DNA from: Eutreptiella sp. 'Long Island Sound 2002'
Lineage: Eukaryota > Euglenozoa > Euglenophyceae > Eutreptiales > Eutreptiaceae
Length of the DNA: 64,000 nucleotides
Assembly (NCBI GenBank): GCA_964036045.1
Contig: OZ038381.1
Coordinates: 108,009,367 to 108,073,366 of the forward strand
Direction: 5' to 3'
Position numbers and translations under genes: made by a program. This document shows positions 9,076 to 18,179 of the stretch, in pieces. The notes under the pieces were generated by a model. That model did not search any database. It worked only from the letters and a program-made list of their open reading frames with translations, and had not been told where the DNA came from. Within the stretch, counting starts at the first letter, position 1. Each line of letters starts with the position of its first letter.

Positions 9076-11883
9076 CTAGACTTGGCTTCCCGCAGCCCCT
9101 TCCGGCTGCGATCCGCCAGGACTTTGTCCTCCACTTTGCTGGGCTTTGAGTTCCGCCAACGTCCTCAACATGTCTTCAGCAACTTCCTCGATCGACCTCA
9201 CTCGTCGGTCTTGGCCAGGTCCACCACCATAGCCTCTTCCTCCGCCTTTTCCTTGGCCTTTGCCTTGGCCTTTTCCCCCGTCTCCGCCCTTCGCCTTCCA
9301 GTCGGAAATCCGCTGCTCCTTGGGCTTCTTCTCGGGGTGAGCGGCGAAGTAGGCCTTCTTGTCCGCCTCATACACCTTGCACTGACGGTGGTCGTGTGCA
9401 TGGTTGTGTCCCTTGCCATAACAGACCCAGCACCCATCGTGCTGAGACCTGTACTCTCGGAACGAGAGCGGTGGGTTCCCGATCCTCCTTGGTCCTTCTC
9501 TGTTCTTCCTGGGTCCCACCTGGCTCCATCTGGACCGATCCTGCCCATGGTTCTTCACGTTGTGCGCCACGAACGCGAAGAAATGGGCCTCCTCGTGATC
9601 CTCCCGGGACCAGTGGTCTTGGCCACTTCCACTTCCATCCTCCGCGGAGTTGGCCGTGTCCTCCTGGATCTCCCGATGATGGCGGTCGTCTCGGTGTCCT
9701 CGTTGTCCATGACCATGCCGATCCTGCACGTGGGCCTCGTTCTTCGCATTGAGCTTCAACTCCACCGTGATGTACTTCACGATCTCGTCCAGGCTCATGC
9801 GAGCGAAGATGACTTGCATCTTCAGCGGCTCCCCGCGCCTCCACTCCACGTTGTTGAGGCGCAGCAACCTTTGCCCCATGGAGTCCCCGAATACCTCCAC
9901 GTACACGGCGTTCTTCAGGCCCAACATCCGGTCGGGTTCGCCCAGGTTCCTCCTGAAGAACTCCATGATACCCGCATGGGTATCCTCCGCCGCCATGATC
10001 CTCACCGCCACCCGTCTCTTGGCGCGCTTCTTCTCCTCGTCCTCCACTCTCCTCTTCCAGCTGCCGGGGAGGACGTCCTTCAGCAAGTGGCGGATCTCAC
10101 TGGCCTCGTTCCAGTCTTCCACCAACTTGAGGCATCTGCGGTACTTCCGCAGATACCGGTTCCACTCCCGGACCCGCAACTCACCGCGGTCCAGCGGCAG
10201 TGGAATGGACCACAGGTCCTCCAGCTTCTGGTTTGGAGCGTCCACCCGCTCCTCGTCCTCCAACCACTGGAGGCAGGCCTGCTCCGTCCGGATCAATCCT
10301 TCCCGGATCTGATCCCGCAGCTCCTCCTTCAGGTCCTGCGCCAAGCGGTGTGGGAATGTCCGGCACACCCACTTGTCCCGCGGCGCTCCCCGCATCTCGC
10401 CGACGACCTCCTCGGCGAAGTCCTCCCAGTCCAGGATGAAGTCATCCAGGTTGGACGGGTTCCCGTCGTAATAGGGGATTTTGATTCCCCTGAGGTCGTC
10501 GATCCTGATGGCCTCTCCGACGTCTCCAGCCACCACTCCACCGAGACGGATACCACCTGTGGCCGGGGGGTTTGAGTACACTCCCCGTACATCCCTCTCC
10601 TCCATGGAGTGCGGTCCAGTTGGGCCTGAACCCATGGGGTTTGGAATGCGGGAAGGACTTGCTCCATCGACCGTCCATATCCCCGTATTGGGGTCCTTCG
10701 CCCACATGTTTCCGCTTGGGTGGCCTCGACCATGTCCGTCGGCGCTTCCCAGGGTTCGCCCCTGCATGGTCTGGTTCTGGATCTCGATCTTCTCTTCCGC
10801 ATAGACTGCCATATTCGTCGTGAGCGGCACATCCTGGGCGGCATGAGACATCTGCACCGTCAGGCTCCTCGGGTCCGTGGTTACGCGCCCTTCCCGCATG
10901 GACCCAGCCGGTGCCGTGTGTTCCCCGAGCATTGTGGACTCGCTGAATAGGGGAACAAACGGCAACGCACCCGGGTCAACACGCGGAGGCGCGTAGGGTG
11001 CCTCTGCAGGGCCGCCCATGGGTTTCTCCATGGCGCTCCTGAGGGTCTTAACCCGCACCACCAGCTCCACCGCGGCCGGCTTTGCCGGGAGCTCCGGACC
11101 CGAGGCGAGGGGCTGTCGCTCCTCTAGCCTTCTCAGGCGTCCCGACATGTCCTCCACTAAGTGGAGGAGGCTGTCCACCACTTGCTGCTGCTTCTGCAGG
11201 GCCAGCTCCAGATTCTCCCGGTACCGGGCCTGATCCGCTCGCAGTTCCTCCATGTGGTTCTCTGCGGCCGACTGGTCGTCCAGGATCCCCGCGACGTCCT
11301 CCCCTAGAGCATCCTTGGCGTTGTCCAGGCGGTCAAGATGATTCACGATGGCGTCCATCCCCATCTTCGGGTACTTGCCCATGAGGAAGGACACGTGCTC
11401 GCAGTGGCACGCAGCGTGCTTTCCGCCGGATTCAGCACATCCCGCGGTTCCCGGCACCTCAGACTCGTCGCCCATGGGCGTATCGCCGATGGCGTCCGTC
11501 TCTGGTCCCGTGTGCCGGGGCACAGGTGCCGTCCGGGCCCTGACTGGCCTCTCCAAGCCCTCGGCGTCGTGCTGCAGGGCGGGCTCGGGGGCCGTATGCG
11601 CCCTGGCGATCAGCGCGGACATCTCCGGCTCTGAAGGTGGCTCGTGGGCTGTCCGATAGCCCTCGGAGTGCCCCTCGGATTCCCACAGCCTGACCGGGCT
11701 GGGGTGTGTGTCCATAGCCCCGGCGTCCCTTGCCGCGGACTTGGGTGACCCGCGCTTCCGGTAGCCCCGGGCCCGTCCTCCACTGCTGCCTGAATGGCAA
11801 GCCTCATCAGAGTCCTCCGCGGCGGAGCGGAGGTTGCATGCCTTTCGGCAGCGACGCTCACACATGGAGACCAGGTCCTCCAT
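9076..11883 (-). CDS. gag: Gag polyprotein
   Basis: About 935 residues if started at the ATG at 11883 (MEDLVSMCERR). The same frame runs upstream through the PBS into the 5' LTR to an ATG at 12189, so a longer product is possible, but translating the primer site is less likely. The acidic/arginine-rich N-terminus is followed by a glutamine-rich probable coiled coil, then a capsid-like helical region typical of Ty3 Gag. Near the C-terminus is a zinc knuckle of unusual spacing (CWVCYGKGHNHAHDHRQC, which fits CX2CX4HX8C or CX2CX8HX4C rather than CX2CX4HX4C). A glycine/lysine-rich tail (GKGQGKGQGKGGGRG) probably binds RNA. The frame ends in TAG (9078-9076), after which the protease continues in phase. 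About 200 bp of leader lie between this ATG and the PBS. Confidence 0.85.
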   Translation of the reverse strand: MEDLVSMCERRCRKACNLRSAAEDSDEACHSGSSGGRARGYRKRGSPKSAARDAGAMDTHPSPVRLWESEGHSEGYRTAHEPPSEPEMSALIARAHTAPEPALQHDAEGLERPVRARTAPVPRHTGPETDAIGDTPMGDESEVPGTAGCAESGGKHAACHCEHVSFLMGKYPKMGMDAIVNHLDRLDNAKDALGEDVAGILDDQSAAENHMEELRADQARYRENLELALQKQQQVVDSLLHLVEDMSGRLRRLEERQPLASGPELPAKPAAVELVVRVKTLRSAMEKPMGGPAEAPYAPPRVDPGALPFVPLFSESTMLGEHTAPAGSMREGRVTTDPRSLTVQMSHAAQDVPLTTNMAVYAEEKIEIQNQTMQGRTLGSADGHGRGHPSGNMWAKDPNTGIWTVDGASPSRIPNPMGSGPTGPHSMEERDVRGVYSNPPATGGIRLGGVVAGDVGEAIRIDDLRGIKIPYYDGNPSNLDDFILDWEDFAEEVVGEMRGAPRDKWVCRTFPHRLAQDLKEELRDQIREGLIRTEQACLQWLEDEERVDAPNQKLEDLWSIPLPLDRGELRVREWNRYLRKYRRCLKLVEDWNEASEIRHLLKDVLPGSWKRRVEDEEKKRAKRRVAVRIMAAEDTHAGIMEFFRRNLGEPDRMLGLKNAVYVEVFGDSMGQRLLRLNNVEWRRGEPLKMQVIFARMSLDEIVKYITVELKLNAKNEAHVQDRHGHGQRGHRDDRHHREIQEDTANSAEDGSGSGQDHWSREDHEEAHFFAFVAHNVKNHGQDRSRWSQVGPRKNREGPRRIGNPPLSFREYRSQHDGCWVCYGKGHNHAHDHRQCKVYEADKKAYFAAHPEKKPKEQRISDWKAKGGDGGKGQGKGQGKGGGRGYGGGPGQDRRVRSIEEVAEDMLRTLAELKAQQSGGQSPGGSQPEGAAGSQV

Positions 11884-12091
11884 GTCACGTCCTCCTCTTC
11901 CCGAGTGTCGTTCTTCTCTTCGGGCTTCAAATTCCGGAGTTCGCCATGCTCTTGAACGTCTCGGTCCTTCTATGGCTCTAATCTCCGGCGTGGTCTCCAC
12001 CGAGTCCACAATACGCACCCGGGGCGTACTTGAGCAGGGCTCATGAGGGCCCAAGTCCCCGGGTCGGCGGTTGGTAGGGGCAGCAGGTAAG

Positions 12092-12103
12092 CCTCTGCTA
12101 CCA
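12092..12103 (-). other. Primer binding site (initiator tRNA-Met)
   Basis: Minus-strand TGGTAGCAGAGG lies immediately inside the 5' LTR. It is complementary to the 3' end of eukaryotic initiator tRNA-Met (CCTCTGCTACCA), the common primer for minus-strand synthesis in LTR retrotransposons. It directly abuts the LTR end at 12104. Confidence 0.9.
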
Positions 12104-14459
12104 TAAAGAAGGTCCCTACCAGGACCGGCCCCCGCTGTGCCCCTTCCGCCAGTAACCCCTGCTGATTTACTCCGGATCAACGATTGCATTCCTCAATTTC
12201 CAGGGTCCAAATCCAAAAATATAGAAAATAAAATCCTCCTTCAACCCTGAGTGGCAACCAGATCCCACAAGTACAGCAATAACCCAATTCACAATCCAAA
12301 TCAGGCTGCGGGCTTTCGTTCAGCACACCGGTATTCCCACGGTGGCGGGCATGTACAAGAATTGCACCAAGGAAGAAAGCCCTGAAATTGGCATATGATC
12401 ACAAATAAGGCAAAGTTGGGGAAAGAGGTAAACATACACATTCACAGCCATAAACCCCTCATTCCCTGGACCCAAGACCTTCCCTTGACTCACCAACATA
12501 TTGCCCTGAACCAGGTCAAATGAGATGGCTGAATGCCATGTGTCACAAGTCACTGCATAAACCCCAAAAATGTGTTCACTCCCAAGCCTCTAAATCCTAG
12601 CCCAATAGGGAAGGTGGCGTGTCATGGCCTAGAGTGGCACTCAGGACCATGCCCTACCCTGACATAACCTTGGATGGACTTGGAGTCGAATGGGCTTAGA
12701 GAAATGACCTATGAGTTCGAACTCATAACATGCCAAAAAACTGCCAATTCACATCATATTGGCCATATATCACATATATGCTCAAAATTAAGGTTACCAC
12801 TTATCCGAAGGCTCAAAGCATGCATGGAATCGAAGTCTAGTATTCATGGAGGATAGAGACCAAAGGCCAATGCCCATGTACATCCCCATTTTACCCTCGA
12901 AACCCCTTCGGATATGGGCGCCACGCACTGCCCAAGTCAGCCCATGATCTTGAGACCAATTCTTGAAATCCTTCGTGCGCCAAGCCAATTGGAGTACGCG
13001 ATCCGGCATATGGTGGTGTTCAACTCCAAAGCATATGCCAACATATGAACAACATACCATGGTTAGACCCTCCATAGGCTTCTTGCTGGTAGCTGACCAG
13101 GTGAGTACACAAAACGCAAAAATGAGCCAAAATTGAGGTCAAAAACATGAAAATATGACCAAACACAAATTTGTCATGATAGTATATCTCTATGCTCACC
13201 CATGATATCCGCTCATGGTTCAATACACAAATGATTGGAACCATTTACGAACAATTCCCCCACTTGGATCCCCAATCGGGCGCATGGAGATACCTTCGCC
13301 ACTAATATCTACATGCCCCATGAAAATGGGAGTGCACCCATGGATCTCTTTGTCAAACATACCATGAGCAATACATACGCGGTAGACTTGGTCTAGCGCC
13401 TTGAATTCGACAATTGGGACATGGGCGAAGCCCTTGTCACGTATGGCTCCCCATCTCTTCGGCCACACGAAGATATATAACATGGGCGTGAGCATATCCA
13501 ACATATACCATGCATACAACACATACCCTCAAAATATGGCTCCCACCATGATATGCCATGTCCCTCCATTGACATAACTCCACGTTAAAAATACGTAGGA
13601 ACCCAAGGAAAGTTGCTATGCAACCCCAACACCCATGCGGCACACTCGAAAGTCGCATTAAAATATTCGGTTGCACGGTGCAAGAGTTATATATCACTTT
13701 ATACCCTCTTGACCCTTTTCCCTTGCTACCCCAGGCATGTGCACACACCAAAGGCGTTTGATGCTTCCTAAATTAAGTTGAGACCACGGCAGTTCCAACC
13801 CAACCTTCCTTATTCTCATTCCTCACACTCGCGCGTGGATATGGCTCTTCAAAGTGATCCCACGATTCGCTTTTGTTTCCCTTATATCTCCAAGTCAAAT
13901 GGGTGGCAAGTATAAGGGAAACCTGATTCGGGCATAGGGAAAGGAGTATGACCAATCGAAGAAGTCCAAATCAAGTGCGGCGATGTCGAAGTCGAAAATC
14001 CGATTTCGACATCACGAAAAATTCTGATTAAAGTTTCGAGTGCTTATTTAGAAAAATGCGGAAGCAACGAACCCTTTACAGATGAAATCTGACCCTTCAG
14101 AAACGTTTCCGCCAAAATATCTGGAAATAACAGTTAACCAATCGGTTAACGCAAAATCGCGAGCCAACTGACAGTCGCCGATACATTGACCATCAGAACG
14201 AAAGGCTGAAAAATTACGGAAACATTATGATAGTAAAACCCTGTTGATTCCTGATATTCCGATATATAAATCTCCGCTGGCGGTGCCTCGGTTCTGAATA
14301 TTGCCGCTCATAGCCGGAATGGCCAAACCTATCACACTATCACATCGGGTTAGTCCAGGTGGATGGGAGAGTATGATATCAGCCAGTGGCGGCTTGCCGG
14401 CACACAGATACACACCCCAAGTGACCCCAAGATGGCCACGGGGGTCTGAACCGGCTTCA
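12104..14459 (-). repeat. 5' LTR of chromovirus (right copy)
   Basis: Pairs with 1260-3615 with ~16 substitutions and no length change. As the promoter-bearing LTR it should start the genomic RNA and drive gag, although no TATA box or start site is assigned. It begins TGAAGCC at 14459 and ends TTTA next to the PBS. An ATG at 12189 inside the LTR opens the gag frame early. Confidence 0.93.
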
Positions 14460-14463
14460 ATTC
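14460..14463. repeat. Target site duplication, right copy (ATTC)
   Basis: ATTC directly follows the 5' LTR and matches 1256-1259. It marks the insertion point within the 3' flank of the older chromovirus remnant. Confidence 0.75.
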
Positions 14464-14766
14464 GAACTCCTTTCTTTCTTGTTCCCAAAATTGTCCTGCT
14501 GACCCTGCTGGCGGCCCGAGCGTCTCAGAGCGCAGAAGTCCGGCAGTCCCTCCGACATTCCCACGAGGAATAATGGAGTCCAAATAAGGTGTGGGCTTTT
14601 CCATGCCTTAAACTGATTTTTTCCGGATATATCCTGAACTTCAATGATCGTTCTGCAGAATGAAGTGAAGTTCTGCAGGTTTTCTCCTTGGTCCGCCAGT
14701 GGAAGCATAAGAAGCATGAGAACAGACTTCAAGGTACTCGTTCCTCCTGAGGCTCTTGGTAATAAC

Positions 14767-15237
14767 TCAAGGTAACCAGTCTTCTGCCATACCACCAATT
14801 GTAGGCTCGTCTGTACGTCGCCGTTTGCCTCCGCGCTGCTGTGAGATCTTCTTGGTACTGACCTCTCCTGGTTCCTTGTTGTCCGTGACAGTCTCTTCGT
14901 TGGGTTCCTCCGTGCTGGACTTCTTCTTCAGTGTGCTGCTGATCCGCCGAGCCTGCCTTAGCGCTGTGTCAAAGCGAGGTGCGTGTGCCAGACAGTAATC
15001 CACAAACACATGATTCAGCTTTCCATCATCATGCAGGAATGCATAAACTGGTTCCCAAGTACTCTCGCCCGTGCCATAGCCTTCCCACTTCGTCAAAAAG
15101 CGCCAGCCTTGCCTATATTGTCCTCTCAGAATCTGTTCAACGTGATAAGCCCCAATTCCCTCCTTCTCAGTCTGATTGTAGAATGGTATATCCTGCTCAT
15201 TCGCCACGACGTCCTGTTCATCAGCCAACGTCGTCAT
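14767..15237 (-). pseudogene. Integrase chromodomain of old chromovirus
   Basis: Contains a chromodomain-like segment (YHVEQILRG ... FLTKWEGYGTGESTWEP) followed by a charged lysine-rich tail and stop. It is in a different frame from the upstream integrase (15811-15221). The two overlap by 17 nt around 15237, so a one-base indel most likely separates what was one polypeptide. The KWEGY/TWEP core matches chromodomains fused to Ty3/Gypsy integrases. Confidence 0.8.
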
Positions 15238-16444
15238 TCAGCATGTCTGTATCTCCATGTTCGATCGTGTCTTCGCCATAGTCATCCACCAGCTCAAAGA
15301 AAAAGCGCTTCACGAACTCAAAGGCCACAGGTACTTCGCCGCCCAAAGTAGGACTGCAACGCGCCGTAATACCGCTGCTGCTGACTCCAGTAACCAGGTA
15401 GGGACCATACCACATAACATCCTTCGTGGCTCCCTTACGTACCTCCAATTGCTTGAACCTCCTTCTCCTCACAAGCTCGTAGTCGCCAACATTGAAAACT
15501 GCTGGTGTCCTCCTTCTATTGACGCGTTCAAACCGACTCGCTCGTCCCCTCCTCAAGTGGGCTTGAACAACTTGGGCAATCTTCTTTTGTTCTCTGACCC
15601 AGTCCTGCACTTGAACGTTGCCTTCGTGTGGAAAGGGTAGGTCCAAACGTGAAGTAGGACTTCCATGGACCACGTCTCCTCTTGAATAGCCAGATTTTTC
15701 TCTCTGCTTGTGGTTCATACATATGGCCACGTAGTCGTTCAACTGAACCGAATTGCTGGTTCTAATACTCTGCCTCAGAATACGGAGCTCTTCCTGGTAC
15801 TCATCATTCATACGCTCGCATAGTCCGTTCTTCTGTGGGCGTTAAGGTTGTGAGAACGATACTTCCACCCCCGTGGCAGCAAATACGTTGCGATACCAGC
15901 CATAGTCTCCCTTGAAGCGAATATCCTTGTCACTGTGGATGCAAACAGGTGGGCCATAGAAACGAATCCAATGGTGTTTGATAAGCTTCCGCACGCCTTC
16001 TCCATCAATAGTCTTCTTGCATGGTACAACTTGACAGAAAGCACTCAGAGCGTCAACAATCATCAAGGCATAGTCGTAGTTATGACACTTGGGTCTGTCA
16101 ATGAAGTCCACATACAACAGTGCATGGACCATATGTGGCAGTGGCAGGACACCAAGTAGGCCTCGGTCGCTGGGTCGGTTCCGCTTGCTCGTGACACACT
16201 CCTTGCATGTCCTGTGCATGTCCTCAATTTTATGTGTCAACTCTGTGTCAGATACGCGAGTGTGGAACATCCTCTCGAAAGCCCAGAGCCAGGAATTTGG
16301 TCCAGGATGACCGACAATATCGTGGGTCCACTGTAGGGCTGCGCCCGCGCCTCCTTCTTTGGTATGCATGTTTGCACTTCCTTCTGCAAATACCACTTGA
16401 GGATGGCGACCACAGCTCCCTGTCCACCAGTGCATAGGATCCAT
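15221..16444 (-). pseudogene. Integrase of old chromovirus, nonsense-interrupted
   Basis: The first half has a HHCC finger (THDIVGHPG ... CKECVTSK), the first catalytic Asp (YVDFIDRP) and the second (CIHSDKD). It then meets TAA (about 15842-15844). The same frame resumes directly with PQKNGLCERMNDEY, which carries the third acidic residue (Glu). The stop therefore separates the D,D pair from the E, and any product would be inactive. The C-terminal half has the basic, hydrophobic region usual after the core. Identity as Ty3-type integrase is secure; function is lost. Confidence 0.85.
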
Positions 16445-16649
16445 CCCCTAGGGCTTTCAAAATATCTCCATACTCCTCCACATAGTCACACTTCTGTCGA
16501 AAGCTGAGTAGTTCAGCTTTGCTCATAGTGAGATCCAAATGGACATCCATTTTCTGGAAAGGTTCTCGAGAGAGCGCCTCAGAGCTTGCAAAAATTTTCT
16601 GATCGAAATTTTCACGTGAGAGCCAATCACATAGCTCATTTTTCAGACC
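16440..16649 (-). pseudogene. C-terminal end of RNase H, old chromovirus
   Basis: The segment GLKNELCDWLSR matches the N-x-x-(A/C)-D-x-L-S-R end of Ty3 RNase H. About 50 residues of linker follow before a frame change near 16440 into the integrase. Upstream of 16649 the minus-strand translation becomes hydrophobic low-complexity sequence unlike RT, so the element is truncated here. Confidence 0.65.
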
Positions 16650-16920
16650 CGGTACCCCGACCCAGAGAAAACAAGCCCAAGTGTCGCGCAGCAGAGAAAA
16701 ATAAAAAACCAAGAAAAAGGGGCACAGCCAGCAAAAATAAATGGAAAAATCGTTTTTTCCGACCTCAGAAACCCCCCAAAAATGATTCACGCCGCTGTTT
16801 GGCGAGGTCGAAAATGGTAGGACACTCAAAGAAAATCACGAACACAAGAGCCGCCAAGAGCCTGCCCCAAAACACTTAGCAAAGTGCATGCAGTAGGAGC
16901 ACGGGACTTGTGCGCGCCCT
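16650..16920. other. A-rich segment, no gene seen
   Basis: About 270 bp, A-rich on the plus strand with AAAAA runs near 16709-16770. It separates the chromovirus remnant from the tandem repeats. No open frame, tRNA or known repeat was recognised. Confidence 0.5.
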
Positions 16921-17864
16921 AACACCAACAAGAAAAGCAAAACAACAAGACAACATAGGGTAGATGCCACGAGAACATGCCGGCCGCCGAAACAAGTATG
17001 TTACACGATACGCCACGCTGCCTCACGAAGAAAGGGAGCCGTGGTGCGCAACGCATGAGGGAAAGGGCACAACGACCGCGCCACCACCAACAAGAGAGAA
17101 CGCCCACTATCATATCCGACACGCATATGACGAGGACGCCATGAGACAAGCAAGGTGTGTGAAAGCCACCAGGGGGAGAGACCCCCCAAACACAAACCGC
17201 CACACGGAAAAACAGAGAAGAGCACACCACATCATGAAACACACGCAAGAGTGCCCGCGGGCACCAAGCGGCCACGAGGTATGCCCATGCACGCACGCGC
17301 CGAGTGAGCCGCCGCAAGCACAATAAGGTATAAAGAAGGAGACGCACCCGCAACTGAACAAACAACCGCCACGAGCACCACGCCGCCGCCCCAACACCAA
17401 CAAGAAAAGCAAAACAACAAGACAACATAGGGTAGACGCCACGAGAACATGCCTGCCGCCGAAACAAGTATGTTACACGATACGCCACGCTGCCTCACGA
17501 AGAAAGGGAGCCGTGGTGCGCAACGCACGAGGGAAAGGGCACAACGACCGCGCCATCACCAACAAGCGAGCACGCTCGCTATCATCCCCCGCACGCATAG
17601 GACGAGGATGCGATGAGACAAGCAAGGTGTGTGAAAGCAACAAGGGAAAGAGACCCCCCAAACATAAAGGGCCACACGGAAAAACAGAGAAAGGCACACC
17701 ACACCAAGAAACACACGCAAGAGTGCCCGCGGGCGCCAAGCGGCCACGGGGTATGCCCATGCACGCACGTGCCGTTTGAGCCGCCGCAAGCACAACAAGG
17801 TATAAACAAGGAGACGTACCCGCCACCGAACAAACAACCGCCACGATCACCACGCCGCCGCCCA
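16921..17864. repeat. Two tandem copies of a ~472-bp repeat
   Basis: The block starting aacaccaacaagaaaagc at 16921 restarts at 17393, giving 472-bp units (16921-17392 and 17393-17864) that are over 85% alike by eye. Units are A/C-rich on the plus strand and include landmarks such as aagtatgttacacgatacg and gccgccgcaagcaca. Open frames differ between copies and are not conserved as protein. No rRNA, tRNA or snRNA signature was recognised. The same family resumes at 40105. Confidence 0.85.
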
Positions 17865-18175
17865 ACCACCCACGTATGCTTTCTATGCTCTCTATGCTCT
17901 AGGCCGCCCGCACGGAAAGCATGGTATGAGGGACACCCGCACGTAACCGAAAGGAGGGAACCACACGCCACCGGACAGCGCACCACCGCCACAAAACACA
18001 CATACCAGGAACCCAAGGGCACAAGAAGAGCAAGAGGTATGCCGACACACGCAAGGGTCCGACAAACGTCCTAGGCTGCCGCCGCAAGCTCCAAAAGGTA
18101 TGGATTTATGAAAGTACACAACAAAGGCCGCCGCTAATGGAGAGGCAAGCGAACCGCGGCGCCAACGCGCCCACC
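17865..18175. repeat. Diverged partial third copy of the 472-bp repeat
   Basis: Landmarks occur in the same order as in the two upstream units (ccgccacaaaacacac, gaggtatgccgacacacg, gccgccgcaagctc, ccaccgaacaa), but with lower similarity. The copy stops at caccgaacaag, where the TAGG-rich end of LINE-A begins. It resembles the copy at 40230-40480 more closely than its direct neighbours. Confidence 0.65.
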
Positions 18176-18179
18176 GAAC

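Larger units (their letters stand above)
1260..14459 (-). mobile_element. Complete Ty3/Gypsy chromovirus, minus strand
   Basis: A 13.2-kb LTR retrotransposon. Two 2356-bp LTRs align with a constant 10844-bp offset, no indels and about 16 substitutions (~99.3% identity), implying a recent insertion. In element order (minus strand) it has the 5' LTR (14459-12104), a tRNA-iMet primer site, gag, an in-frame TAG, protease, then an overlapping RT/RNase H/integrase/chromodomain frame, a polypurine tract and the 3' LTR (3615-1260). The gag-pro-RT-RH-INT-chromodomain order is diagnostic of chromoviruses. No envelope-like frame is present. It lies inside an older chromovirus remnant, with ATTC on both sides. 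Confidence 0.95.
14464..16649 (-). mobile_element. Decayed second chromovirus (RH tail-INT-chromodomain)
   Basis: Minus-strand remnant of a different Ty3/Gypsy element. In order it has the end of RNase H, a zinc-binding and catalytic integrase, and a chromodomain, all broken by two frameshifts and one nonsense codon. No RT, gag or LTR of this element is recognised. Similarity to retroelement protein stops near 16649. The stretch 14464-14766 after the chromodomain stop is noncoding and would be its 3' flank or LTR start, now cut by the younger element. Confidence 0.8.

Noticed and set aside
8797-10575. Long plus-strand open frame opposite gag and protease
   Set aside because: It is the GC-rich complement of the gag/protease reading frames, with no domain and composition mirroring the real genes.
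1260-14459. Endogenous retrovirus with envelope
   Set aside because: No frame with signal peptide, transmembrane segment or envelope-like features lies between pol and the 3' LTR; only ~380 bp of noncoding sequence is there.
16921-18175. 5S rRNA, snRNA or spliced-leader gene repeats
   Set aside because: The 472-bp periodicity suggested an RNA gene array, but no 5S internal control region, Sm-site hairpin or known leader sequence was recognised.
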